The position numbers and the translations under genes are program-made. Of a DNA stretch of 5,551 nt, positions 1-5,551 are shown in pieces (the stretch's first letter is position 1; each line of letters starts with the position of its first letter). Source of the DNA: JAIMBK01 sp040755975 (GTDB lineage Bacteria; Bacillota; Desulfotomaculia; Desulfotomaculales; Nap2-2B); contig JBFLZY010000129.1 of the NCBI GenBank assembly GCA_040755975.1, positions 1-5,551 on the forward strand, given 5' to 3'. Under the pieces are notes generated by a model. It had not been told where the DNA came from. It did not search any database and was given only the letters and a program-made list of their open reading frames with translations.

Positions 1-794
1 GCCAGGTTGGCGTAGCGGGTGCCGTGCAGCCCCAGCATGCCCAAAAAAAGCGGGTGGTCCCCCGGAAAACTGGAGAGGCCCATAAACGTGTTGGTCACCG
101 GGGCGCTGATGGTTTCGGCCAGCTCCTTCAGTTCGGCGCTGGCTCCCGCATTGATAATGCCGCCTCCGGCGTAGATAACCGGCCGCTGCGCCCCCGCGAT
201 CAGTTTGGCCGCCTCGTTGATTTTCGTGGGGTGGCCGCGGTACGTCGGTTTGTAGCCCCGCAGGGCAACCTCTCCCGGATAGTGAAACTCTATAGGCGAA
301 CTGGCCACATCCCGGGGCAAATCCACCAGCACGGGTCCGGGGCGGCCGGTGGAGGCGATGTAAAAAGCCTTTTTGACGATCTCGGGGAGCTTTTTCGGAT
401 CTTTAACCAGGTAGTTATGCTTGGTAATCGGGATGGTTATCCCGGTAATATCCACTTCCTGGAAGGCGTCCGTCCCCACCTGGCTGGTATTCACCTGCCC
501 CGTAAAAATAACCAGCGGAACGGAATCCATGTAGGCGTTGGCGATCCCGGTCACCAGGTTGGTCGCTCCCGGACCGGAGGTGGCCATGCAGACGCCCACG
601 CGGCCGGTCGCCCGGGCGTAGCCGTCGGCGGCGTGCGCCGCCCCCTGCTCGTGGCGGACCAGCACGTGCTTGATTTTGGAATGGTAAAGGGCATCATAAA
701 CAGGGACGATGGCCCCGCCGGGAAGGCCAAAAACAACTTCTACGTTTTCCTGCTCCAGGCAGCGGACCAGCGCTTCGGCAGCGGTTATTTCCAT
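1..794 (-). CDS. ilvB: Second acetohydroxyacid (acetolactate) synthase large subunit, partial (3' end off window)
   Basis: The visible 264 codons form the N-terminal ThDP-dependent (PYR) domain and the start of the middle domain of an acetohydroxyacid synthase catalytic subunit. This enzyme condenses pyruvate with pyruvate or 2-oxobutyrate to make the precursors of valine/leucine or isoleucine. Motifs seen are FGLPGGA at residues 22-28, the RHEQGAAHAADGYAR block at 47-61 with the ThDP-activating glutamate E49, ATSGPGATNLVTG at 71-83, KHNYLVKD at 125-132 and STGRPGPVLVDLPRD near 148-162. The ATG at 794 lies 8 bases after AGGGGG (808-803), which overlaps the ilvN stop, so translation is probably coupled to ilvN. 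The protein aligns without gaps to the upstream ilvB from residue 1 through at least residue 132, with roughly two thirds identity by eye overall. The frame is intact to the window edge. The C-terminal ThDP/Mg motif is outside the window, so catalytic completeness cannot be judged. Another ThDP-dependent decarboxylase of the same superfamily is possible but less likely. Confidence 0.93.
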   Translation of the reverse strand, partial: MEITAAEALVRCLEQENVEVVFGLPGGAIVPVYDALYHSKIKHVLVRHEQGAAHAADGYARATGRVGVCMATSGPGATNLVTGIANAYMDSVPLVIFTGQVNTSQVGTDAFQEVDITGITIPITKHNYLVKDPKKLPEIVKKAFYIASTGRPGPVLVDLPRDVASSPIEFHYPGEVALRGYKPTYRGHPTKINEAAKLIAGAQRPVIYAGGGIINAGASAELKELAETISAPVTNTFMGLSSFPGDHPLFLGMLGLHGTRYANL

Positions 795-802
795 AGATCG
801 GG

Positions 803-808
803 CCCCCT
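803..808 (-). promoter_or_regulatory. Ribosome binding site of the second ilvB
   Basis: AGGGGG sits 8 bases before the ATG at 794. It overlaps the TAG stop codon of ilvN (807-809), so ribosomes finishing ilvN are well placed to start the second ilvB. This suggests coupled translation and supports the chosen start. Confidence 0.7.
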
Positions 809-1316
809 ATTCCTCTTCTTTGCCATTCACGCCGGTATATCTGGAACCGCGCAGCATGGCGATTTTTCCCGTGCGGACAAGCTCCTTGATGCCGTAAGGA
901 CGCAGGGATTCTTCAAAGGCCCTGATTTTTCCCTCGTTGCCGGTACATTCCAGGGTTAACGTCCGCCGGCCCAAGTCCACGATGCGCGCCCGAAAGATAT
1001 CGGCAATCTGCACGATTTCGCCGCGCTGGCTGGGCTCGGCGTTAACCTTGATCAGAACCAGCTCGCGATCCACATATTCCTCGGCGGTGACGTCGGTGAT
1101 TTTAATCACGTCAATGAGCTTGTGCAACTGCTTGGTTACCTGTTCCAGCGTCCGGCCGTCGCCTTCCACCACGATGGTCATACGGGAAACGGCCGGGTTG
1201 TCGGTCCGGCCCACCGCCAGGCTGTCGATGTTAAAGCCCCGCCGGCTGAACAAACCGGCCACGCGGGCCAGAACGCCGGGGTTGTTTTCGACCAGTACCG
1301 CCAGTGTGCGTCGCAT
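807..1316 (-). CDS. ilvN: Acetohydroxyacid synthase small (regulatory) subunit
   Basis: This 169-residue protein is the regulatory partner of IlvB (called ilvN or ilvH); it raises activity of the catalytic subunit and confers feedback inhibition. An N-terminal ACT domain (about residues 3-75) opens with MRRTLAVLVENNPGVLARVA and continues with GLFSRRGFNIDSL and SRMTIVV. The C-terminal half (about 80-158), with RELVLIKV near 84-91 and GIKELVRTGKIAMLRG near 142-157, matches the usual second domain. Length agrees with the family (about 160-170). N11, G14 and N29 correspond by position to residues needed for valine binding in E. coli IlvH, so valine sensitivity is predicted. The ATG at 1316 is preferred because it gives the family's usual N-terminus and follows GAGGAG (1331-1326) by 9 bases; a TTG one codon earlier is also possible. 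It starts 38 bases after the upstream ilvB stop and ends 12 bases before the second ilvB. Confidence 0.97.
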   Translation of the reverse strand: MRRTLAVLVENNPGVLARVAGLFSRRGFNIDSLAVGRTDNPAVSRMTIVVEGDGRTLEQVTKQLHKLIDVIKITDVTAEEYVDRELVLIKVNAEPSQRGEIVQIADIFRARIVDLGRRTLTLECTGNEGKIRAFEESLRPYGIKELVRTGKIAMLRGSRYTGVNGKEEE

Positions 1317-1325
1317 CAATCCACG

Positions 1326-1331
1326 CTCCTC
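1326..1331 (-). promoter_or_regulatory. Ribosome binding site of ilvN
   Basis: GAGGAG lies 9 bases before the ATG at 1316 and 6 bases before an in-frame TTG at 1319. Spacing alone does not settle the start. The ATG is preferred because it gives MRRTL, the usual beginning of this family. Confidence 0.65.
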
Positions 1332-1354
1332 ATAGATCCTTACTTGCCGTTCTT

Positions 1355-3013
1355 TTACCCCAACATCTTGTCGAGGGACTCGCCCGGGGGCACCATGGGG
1401 AGAACGTTTTCCTCCCGCTCGATGACAAAATCAATCATCACCGGCTTCGGCACGGCCAGGGCCTCCTGGAGCGCCGGCGCCACTTCCTCCGGTTTGGTCA
1501 CCCGCATGCCCACCGCCCCGTAAGCTTCCGCCAGCTTCACGAAGTCGGGGTTGTGGAGTTCGGTGTAAGAGTAACGCCGGTTGTAAAACAGCTCCTGCCA
1601 CTGCCGCACCATGCCCAGGTAACCGTTATCCATCACGGCGATCTTCACGGGCAAATCGTAGTTGACCGCCGTCGCCATTTCCTGGATATTCATCTGGACG
1701 CTCCCGTCGCCGGAGATGCTGAAAACCACTTCGCCGGGGCAGGCCACCTGCACCCCGATGGCCGCCGGCAAGCCGAAGCCCATCGTGCCCAGGCCCCCGG
1801 AGGAAATAAACGAACGGGGGCGGGTAAAGGTATAATACTGCGCCGTCCACATCTGGTGCTGCCCGACGTCCGTGGCAACCCTGGCCTGCCCGCCGGTCAC
1901 CCGGTAAATTTCCCGGATTACCTGCTGGGGTTTCAAGCGGCCGTTTTCTTCGAAGGTCAACGGGTATTCCTTTTTCCACTGCTGGATTTTGTCCTGCCAG
2001 GCCCCGGGCAATTTCGCCTGCAGGCGCTTACCCAAAACCGTCAGGGTCTTTTTTACGTCTCCCACAATGGGAATGTCCACCCTTACATTTTTGCCGATTT
2101 CCGCCGGGTCGATATCAATGTGGATGATTTTGGCGTTTTTCGCGAAACAATCGATCTTCCCCGTCACCCGGTCGTCAAAGCGAACCCCGACGGCAATCAA
2201 CAAATCACACTCGCAGACTGCGTAATTGGCGTACTTGCTCCCGTGCATGCCCAGCATCCCCAGGGACAGGGGATGGTCCCCCGGAAAACCGGTCAGCCCC
2301 ATTAAAGTGGTGGTCACCGGCGCCAAAATCAACTCGGCAAATCTTTGCAATTCCACGTGGGCTCCCGAATTAACCACTCCGCCGCCGGCGTATATAACGG
2401 GCCGCTCGGAAGCCAGGATGGCCCGGGCCGCCTCTTCTATCCTGGCCGGAGAAGGATCGGTGGGCGGCCTGTAACCGGGTAAGTTCACCGGGCCGGGATC
2501 TTCGTATTCGGTCAGCCCCGCGGAGACGTCGCGCGGGATGTCCACCAGCACCGGGCCGGGGCGGCCGGTGGTGGCGATATGAAAGGCTTCCCGGATGATG
2601 CGGGCAAGGTCGCGAACGTCTTTCACCAGGTAGTTATGTTTGGTAACCGGTAAAGTGATCCCCGTGATATCGGCTTCTTGAAAAGAATCTTTACCCAGCT
2701 GGGAGGTAACCACCTGGCCGGTAAAGGCAACCAGCGGCACGGAATCCATGTAGGCGTTGGTAATCCCCGTCACCAGGTTGGTCGCTCCTGGACCGGAGGT
2801 GGCCAGGCAAACGCCCGGACGGCCGGAAGCGCGGGCATATCCGTCGGCCGCGTGGGCGGCGCCTTGTTCGTGTCTGGTCAGGATGTGGCGAATTCTGGCA
2901 TCGTACAGGGCATCGTAAATCGGCAGCACGGCGCCGCCGGGATAACCAAAAATGGTATCCACTCCCTGCTCGAGCAAACAATCAACAAAAATTTGGGCCC
3001 CGGATTTTACCAC
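1355..3013 (-). CDS. ilvB: Acetohydroxyacid (acetolactate) synthase large, catalytic subunit
   Basis: This 552-residue ThDP-, Mg- and FAD-dependent enzyme makes 2-acetolactate from two pyruvates or 2-aceto-2-hydroxybutyrate from pyruvate plus 2-oxobutyrate. It is full length with all three domains. The PYR domain has FGYPGGA (22-28), the ThDP-activating E49 in RHEQGAAHAADGYAR and ATSGPGATNLVTG (71-83). The middle, FAD-binding region includes GVRFDDRVTGK (276-286). The PP domain has the Mg-ThDP motif starting GDGS (435-438) and closing with DN (462-463), then MVRQWQ (468-473). Its W472 corresponds to the tryptophan that favours 2-oxobutyrate in characterised synthases, which fits an isoleucine-related role. 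The frame is open back to a TTG at 3028, but GGAGGTGA (3026-3019) would fall inside that version. GTG at 3013 is therefore the likely start; it also aligns without gaps to the ATG of the second ilvB. The gene ends 38 bases before ilvN, its regulatory partner. Confidence 0.97.
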   Translation of the reverse strand: MVKSGAQIFVDCLLEQGVDTIFGYPGGAVLPIYDALYDARIRHILTRHEQGAAHAADGYARASGRPGVCLATSGPGATNLVTGITNAYMDSVPLVAFTGQVVTSQLGKDSFQEADITGITLPVTKHNYLVKDVRDLARIIREAFHIATTGRPGPVLVDIPRDVSAGLTEYEDPGPVNLPGYRPPTDPSPARIEEAARAILASERPVIYAGGGVVNSGAHVELQRFAELILAPVTTTLMGLTGFPGDHPLSLGMLGMHGSKYANYAVCECDLLIAVGVRFDDRVTGKIDCFAKNAKIIHIDIDPAEIGKNVRVDIPIVGDVKKTLTVLGKRLQAKLPGAWQDKIQQWKKEYPLTFEENGRLKPQQVIREIYRVTGGQARVATDVGQHQMWTAQYYTFTRPRSFISSGGLGTMGFGLPAAIGVQVACPGEVVFSISGDGSVQMNIQEMATAVNYDLPVKIAVMDNGYLGMVRQWQELFYNRRYSYTELHNPDFVKLAEAYGAVGMRVTKPEEVAPALQEALAVPKPVMIDFVIEREENVLPMVPPGESLDKMLG

Positions 3014-3018
3014 GTTGC

Positions 3019-3026
3019 TCACCTCC
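3019..3026 (-). promoter_or_regulatory. Strong ribosome binding site fixing the ilvB start at GTG 3013
   Basis: GGAGGTGA, a near-perfect match to the 16S rRNA anti-Shine-Dalgarno sequence, ends 5 bases before GTG at 3013. The longer frame beginning at TTG 3028 would put this site inside the coding region, so the shorter protein is favoured. Confidence 0.85.
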
Positions 3027-3043
3027 AATTAGTAGGCGGAAAG

Positions 3044-3233
3044 CTCACAGGCACAAAAACACAAAGAAATAATTAGTTTACCGGCACTTTAGGTGGACAG
3101 GCGCTAAGACACAATATAATCAAGGCAATAATCCAAAGTTTATAATTACTTCGGACACAAAATTCCCGCAAAGTAAAAATCTTTCAGGGCCCTTGCACCA
3201 ATCCTTACCTTATGTGCCTTTGTGCCTTTCCTT
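3044..3233. repeat. Degenerate CACAAAG-type short repeats in the ilvE-ilvB spacer
   Basis: The 231 bases between the ilvE stop and the ilvB start code for nothing recognisable and are AT-richer than the genes. They hold three imperfect copies of a CACAAAG/GGCACAAAG theme. Two are in + orientation: 3049-3067 (AGGCACAAAAACACAAAG type) and 3098-3115 (CAGGCGCTAAGACACAAT). One is in the opposite orientation at 3208-3233, where GTGCCTTTGTGCCTTTC is seen on the + strand. The outer copies face each other as an imperfect inverted pair about 140 bases apart. Similar GACACAAAG-rich short repeats occur between genes in many bacterial genomes, but their role is unknown to me. I find no convincing promoter or terminator in the spacer, so transcription from the leader upstream of ilvE probably runs through it. 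Confidence 0.45.
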
Positions 3234-3244
3234 ATGTCTTCTCT

Positions 3245-4156
3245 TCAGCCGGCCCGGCCGACCTGCTGCCGGTTTTCCTCCGCAAAGATCAGAGGCCCAT
3301 CCACCTTCGTCAATTCCCGAAAAGCGTGGATCAGTTCCCAGGTCACCCGGCCGGGACGTCCGTCGCCAATTGGGCGGCCGTCCAGTTTTACCGCCGGAAT
3401 GACCTCGGCGGCAGTACCGGTTAAGAAACATTCGTCCGCGTTGTAGATATCGTAGCGGGTAAACAGTTTCTCCTCAACTTTCATACCTTTATTGCGGGCG
3501 ATTTCCATCACTGCGTTGCGCGTTATGCCCACCAGGATCCCGGCGTAAGGAGGCGGGGTAATTAAAGTGGTATCTTTGACGATAAATATATTATCGCCTG
3601 TGGCCTCGGCCACGTAACCCTCCTGGTTCAACATAACCGCTTCCGGCACCCCCGCCAGGTTGGCTTCAATCCGGGCATATATATTATTCAGGTAGTTAAG
3701 CGATTTCACCTGCGGGTTGCAAGCCTCGGGAAGATTCCGCCGCGTAGCCACCGTGACCATTTCCAAACCTTTTTTATATAATTCCTCGGGATATAACTGA
3801 ATGGAAGCGGCTATGCAAAAAACGGTCGGCTTGCTGCACTTCCTGGGATCCAACCCCAAATCACCGGCGCCACGGGTAACCACCAGGCGGATGTACCCAT
3901 CCCTTACGTTATTTCGCCGGCAGGTCTCCAGGACGACTTCTGTCATTTCTTCTTTGGATAACGAAATCTCCAGGGAAATTGCGCGCGCGGAATTGTACAG
4001 GCGGTCGATGTGTTCCTTTAACTTAAATACCCTGTTATGGTAGGCGCGAATCCCCTCGAACACCCCGTCCCCGTAGAGCAGGCCGTGATCAAAAACCGAA
4101 ACGGCGGCCTCTTTTTCCGGCACGTACCGGCCATTTAAATAAATAACCAGACCCAT
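3245..4156 (-). CDS. ilvE: Branched-chain amino acid aminotransferase (fold type IV, PLP-dependent)
   Basis: This 303-residue cytoplasmic aminotransferase interconverts valine, leucine and isoleucine with their 2-oxo acids using glutamate, the last biosynthetic step. Family features are YLNGRYVP near 6-13, the YGDGVFEGIRAY block at 28-39, RLVVTRGAGDLGLDP near 90-104, NPQVKSLNYLNNIYAR at 147-162 with the PLP-binding lysine K151, EATGDNIF at 184-191 (E184, N189) and LTGTAAEVIPA at 245-255. Length is normal (about 290-310). The start ATG at 4156 follows AGGGGTG (4170-4164) by 7 bases and gives the usual N-terminus. The frame continues upstream to 4219, but that extension is not family-like. D-amino acid aminotransferase and aminodeoxychorismate lyase share the fold; the FEGIRAY motif and the ilvB-ilvN neighbours favour IlvE. 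It is the first gene after the T-box leader and so the one most directly controlled by it. Confidence 0.93.
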   Translation of the reverse strand: MGLVIYLNGRYVPEKEAAVSVFDHGLLYGDGVFEGIRAYHNRVFKLKEHIDRLYNSARAISLEISLSKEEMTEVVLETCRRNNVRDGYIRLVVTRGAGDLGLDPRKCSKPTVFCIAASIQLYPEELYKKGLEMVTVATRRNLPEACNPQVKSLNYLNNIYARIEANLAGVPEAVMLNQEGYVAEATGDNIFIVKDTTLITPPPYAGILVGITRNAVMEIARNKGMKVEEKLFTRYDIYNADECFLTGTAAEVIPAVKLDGRPIGDGRPGRVTWELIHAFRELTKVDGPLIFAEENRQQVGRAG

Positions 4157-4163
4157 CCCGACA

Positions 4164-4170
4164 CACCCCT
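4164..4170 (-). promoter_or_regulatory. Ribosome binding site of ilvE
   Basis: AGGGGTG lies 7 bases before ATG 4156, downstream of an AT-rich, probably unstructured stretch. It supports ATG 4156 over upstream in-frame candidates as far as 4219, which have no comparable site immediately before them. Confidence 0.7.
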
Positions 4171-4242
4171 TTAAAAATAAAAATTGGGAATTAGCTCTCA
4201 TGTCCACACGCAGCATCAACAGAGAGAAATTATAATCACAAT

Positions 4243-4294
4243 AAGAAACCTCTCACCCCCAGCAGTTTAAGACCAACTGCCAGGGACGAGAGGT
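4243..4294 (-). terminator. Intrinsic terminator of the T-box leader
   Basis: Positions 4294-4275 and 4267-4248 form a continuous stem of about 20 pairs (four of them G-U) closed by a 7-base loop (4274-4268, GGUCUUA). A U-rich tail UUUCUUAUU begins at the foot of the stem. The left arm contains CCCUG (4285-4281), which is also needed for the antiterminator, so the two structures exclude each other. The hairpin stands about 90 bases before ilvE and should stop transcription when tRNA-Ile is charged. Confidence 0.9.
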
Positions 4295-4548
4295 GATTTA
4301 CTTCCCGCGGTACCACCCTGTTTGCCCTTGCCTCACGGCAAAGGCCCCTTGTGTGTCTTTCTCAAGACACGGCCGCGCTAACGGGCTGACCTCCCGACCC
4401 GGCTTAGTCGGCAAATGCCTTTCAGCCGGCAGCTCCGGAGTGATCCATTTCACCTGGCCCGGCACCGGTTTTCAGCTTCCCCGGCTCTCTGTAGCCCAAA
4501 AACACAGGTTACTTGCTCCCCTTCACAGCCTTTCCCCAATAAACCTGT
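4243..4548 (-). promoter_or_regulatory. T-box leader (tRNA-sensing riboswitch), probable specifier AUC (Ile), controlling ilvE and downstream genes
   Basis: The leader shows the standard T-box parts in order. Stem I has base strand GGAG (4519-4516) pairing with CUCC just after the specifier, the AGUA loop-E element (4513-4510), ACCUG (4509-4505) pairing with CAGGU (4456-4452), and the AGAGAGCCGG distal segment. The specifier reads AUC (4444-4442) followed by the expected A. The CCCGUUA element (about 4384-4378) marks the stem IIA/B pseudoknot. A 7-pair GAGA-loop hairpin (4370-4353) fits stem III, and a 9-pair GUGA-loop hairpin (4345-4324) follows. The T-box AGGGUGGUACCGCG (4319-4306) then begins the antiterminator, with CAGGG (4320-4316) pairing with CCCUG (4285-4281). 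The UGGU bulge fits a tRNA ending ACCA, as tRNA-Ile does. Uncharged tRNA-Ile should stabilise the antiterminator and turn on ilvE. That it is a T-box is near certain; the amino acid assignment is read by eye and is less certain. Confidence 0.93.
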
Positions 4549-4554
4549 TTTTTC

Positions 4555-4583
4555 AGTATACTAAGATTAAAAAGGGATGTCAA
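4555..4583 (-). promoter_or_regulatory. Sigma-A-type promoter of the ilv operon leader
   Basis: TTGACA (4583-4578) and TATACT (4560-4555) are separated by exactly 17 bases; the -35 is perfect and the -10 differs from consensus at one base. Transcription would begin near 4548, just before the T-box stem I. The -35 box is only 16 bases beyond the stop codon of the upstream CoA-transferase gene, so the promoter fills the short gap. Confidence 0.9.
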
Positions 4584-4599
4584 GAGATTTTTAAAACCA

Positions 4600-5551
4600 T
4601 CAAATAATCCCGTCTTTGCGCAGGGCGGCGAGATCGGCGGGCAAATAACCGAGCCCTTTTAAAATTTCTTCGGTGTGTTCACCGAGATCCGGCGGGGCCT
4701 GCCTGGCGCGGGCGGGGGTAGCCGAAAGCTTAATAGGAAAACCCAGTTGCTTGATCTTGCCCAGGCGGGGGTGCGCCATCTCAAAGACCATCTGGCGATG
4801 GAGAACCTGCGGGTCCGCAAACACCTCGGCCAGGTTGTACACCGGTCCGCCACAGGTGTCTATTTCCCGGAAAATCTCCACCCACTCGTCGCGGTCGCGC
4901 GAAAGAAACTGCTCGCGCAAGAAACCGCGCAATTCATCCTGCTTTTCGTCGGTAAACTGCCACTTGCTATATTCTTCTTTGCCAAAATAGCGACAGAGTT
5001 TCTCCCAGAAGTGCGGCTCCAAAGCGCCCAGGCTGACGTAGCGCCCATCCCTGGTCCGGTACACGTCGTAGCAGGCGTATTTTCCCGTCAGCCGGGTTTC
5101 TCCCGGGCCCGGCACAATTCCATCCCCAAAGTAAGTACCGGCGACGACGGGCAGCCAGGAAATCACGCCGTCCAGCATGGCGATGTCCACAAACTGGCCC
5201 CTGCCGGTATGCTGCCGGGCCATTAACGCCAAAAGGATGCCGATGGCCGCCATCAACGCCCCTCCGCCGATGTCGGCAATCTGCACTCCCGGCACTGCCG
5301 GCAATTCCCCGGCCCTGCCCGTAATACCCAGCACCCCTGCGTAGCCGAGGTAATTTATATCGTGGCCCGGTTGATCTACGTACGGGCCGTCCTGGCCGTA
5401 GCCGGAAATGGAACAGTAAACCACGCGGGGGTTAATCTTTTGAACGGCTTCGTAATCAATGGCCAGCTTTTTGGCGACGCCCGGGCGGAAACCTTCTAAA
5501 ACAACGTCTGCCTCTTGAACCAGCCGGTAAAAAATTTCCCTTCCTTTCTCC
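4600..5551 (-). CDS. CaiB/BaiF-family CoA transferase or alpha-methylacyl-CoA racemase, partial (5' end off window)
   Basis: The visible 316 C-terminal residues belong to the class III CoA-transferase family, which moves CoA between carboxylic acids or, in the racemase branch, epimerises 2-methylacyl-CoAs. Typical features are EADVVLEGFRPGVAKKL at visible residues 13-29, VVYCSISGYGQDGPY around 43-57 and GHDINYLGYAGVLG around 62-75. PGVQIADIGGGALM follows, whose aspartate (visible residue 93) matches the family's catalytic Asp, then GRGQFVDIAMLDG. The C-terminal part has VYNLAEVFADPQVLHRQM and GEHTEEILKGLGY. The ADIGGG and AMLDG forms resemble the racemase branch, but the substrate cannot be told. 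The frame runs through the right edge with FRPG-type sequence upstream of any start, so the real start lies outside. It ends in TGA 16 bases before the ilv promoter and has no pathway link to the ilv genes that I can see, although acyl-CoA metabolism of branched acids is conceivable. Confidence 0.9.
   Translation of the reverse strand, partial: EKGREIFYRLVQEADVVLEGFRPGVAKKLAIDYEAVQKINPRVVYCSISGYGQDGPYVDQPGHDINYLGYAGVLGITGRAGELPAVPGVQIADIGGGALMAAIGILLALMARQHTGRGQFVDIAMLDGVISWLPVVAGTYFGDGIVPGPGETRLTGKYACYDVYRTRDGRYVSLGALEPHFWEKLCRYFGKEEYSKWQFTDEKQDELRGFLREQFLSRDRDEWVEIFREIDTCGGPVYNLAEVFADPQVLHRQMVFEMAHPRLGKIKQLGFPIKLSATPARARQAPPDLGEHTEEILKGLGYLPADLAALRKDGII

Noticed and set aside
24..959. Long open frame on the + strand (311 codons)
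   Set aside because: It lies opposite the second ilvB and the end of ilvN, whose minus-strand proteins are clearly recognisable. It has no family motifs and is a by-product of GC-rich codon use.
1304..2305. Long open frame on the + strand (333 codons)
   Set aside because: It is antisense to the conserved C-terminal half of ilvB, with His/Gly/Arg-rich composition typical of a shadow frame and no recognisable domain.
3014..3028. TTG start of ilvB at 3028
   Set aside because: The strong GGAGGTGA site would be inside the gene, and GTG 3013 aligns exactly with the start of the second ilvB.
3029..3244. A second promoter or T-box for ilvB in the ilvE-ilvB spacer
   Set aside because: AT-rich -10-like hexamers occur, but none has a matching -35 at proper spacing, and no GGUGGUACCGCG-type element or U-tailed hairpin is present.
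4157..4219. N-terminal extension of ilvE by 21 residues
   Set aside because: The extension is unlike other IlvE proteins, and AGGGGTG sits at the right distance from ATG 4156, so the shorter start is preferred.
4229..4234. TATAAT on the minus strand between the T-box terminator and ilvE
   Set aside because: No acceptable -35 box is found at 16-18 bases upstream, and the region is simply AT-rich; a constitutive promoter here would also bypass the T-box.
4293..4607. Open frame of 104 codons on the + strand opposite the leader
   Set aside because: It covers the structured T-box RNA on the other strand and has no recognisable protein features.

Overview
The window holds part of a branched-chain amino acid biosynthesis operon, read entirely on the minus strand, plus the end of an unrelated acyl-CoA gene upstream of it. 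In transcription order (right to left) the contents are: the 3' part of a CaiB/BaiF-family CoA transferase or alpha-methylacyl-CoA racemase (4600-5551, cut by the right edge); a near-consensus sigma-A promoter (4555-4583); a T-box leader with antiterminator and terminator (about 4243-4548); ilvE (3245-4156); a 231-base spacer carrying degenerate short repeats; ilvB (1355-3013); ilvN/ilvH (807-1316); and a second ilvB-like gene (1-794, cut by the left edge).

The organism is probably a low-to-moderate GC Firmicute. T-box tRNA-sensing leaders are typical of that phylum, and the GGAGG-type ribosome sites and the TTGACA-17-TATACT promoter fit. The fairly GC-rich coding sequence and the acyl-CoA transferase/racemase neighbour suggest the Peptococcaceae / Desulfotomaculum-Pelotomaculum-Moorella type of clostridia. 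This placement is inference; the window contains no phylogenetic marker gene.

The genes form one pathway. IlvB (catalytic) and IlvN (regulatory) make acetohydroxyacid synthase, the first common step to valine, leucine and isoleucine. IlvE carries out the last step, transamination of the 2-oxo acids. The leader's specifier reads as AUC, so uncharged tRNA-Ile should allow read-through into ilvE and, since no terminator is visible in the gaps, into ilvB-ilvN-ilvB2. IlvN keeps the residues that bind valine in E. coli IlvH (N11, G14, N29), so valine feedback on the enzyme is likely. The operon would then respond to isoleucine at transcription and to valine at the enzyme.

The least ordinary features are two tandem acetohydroxyacid synthase large-subunit genes flanking one small-subunit gene, the isoleucine T-box placed in front of ilvE, and the repeat-like spacer between ilvE and ilvB. 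I see no CRISPR array, transposase, tRNA, rRNA, phage or defence gene, and nothing that looks like a wholly new system.
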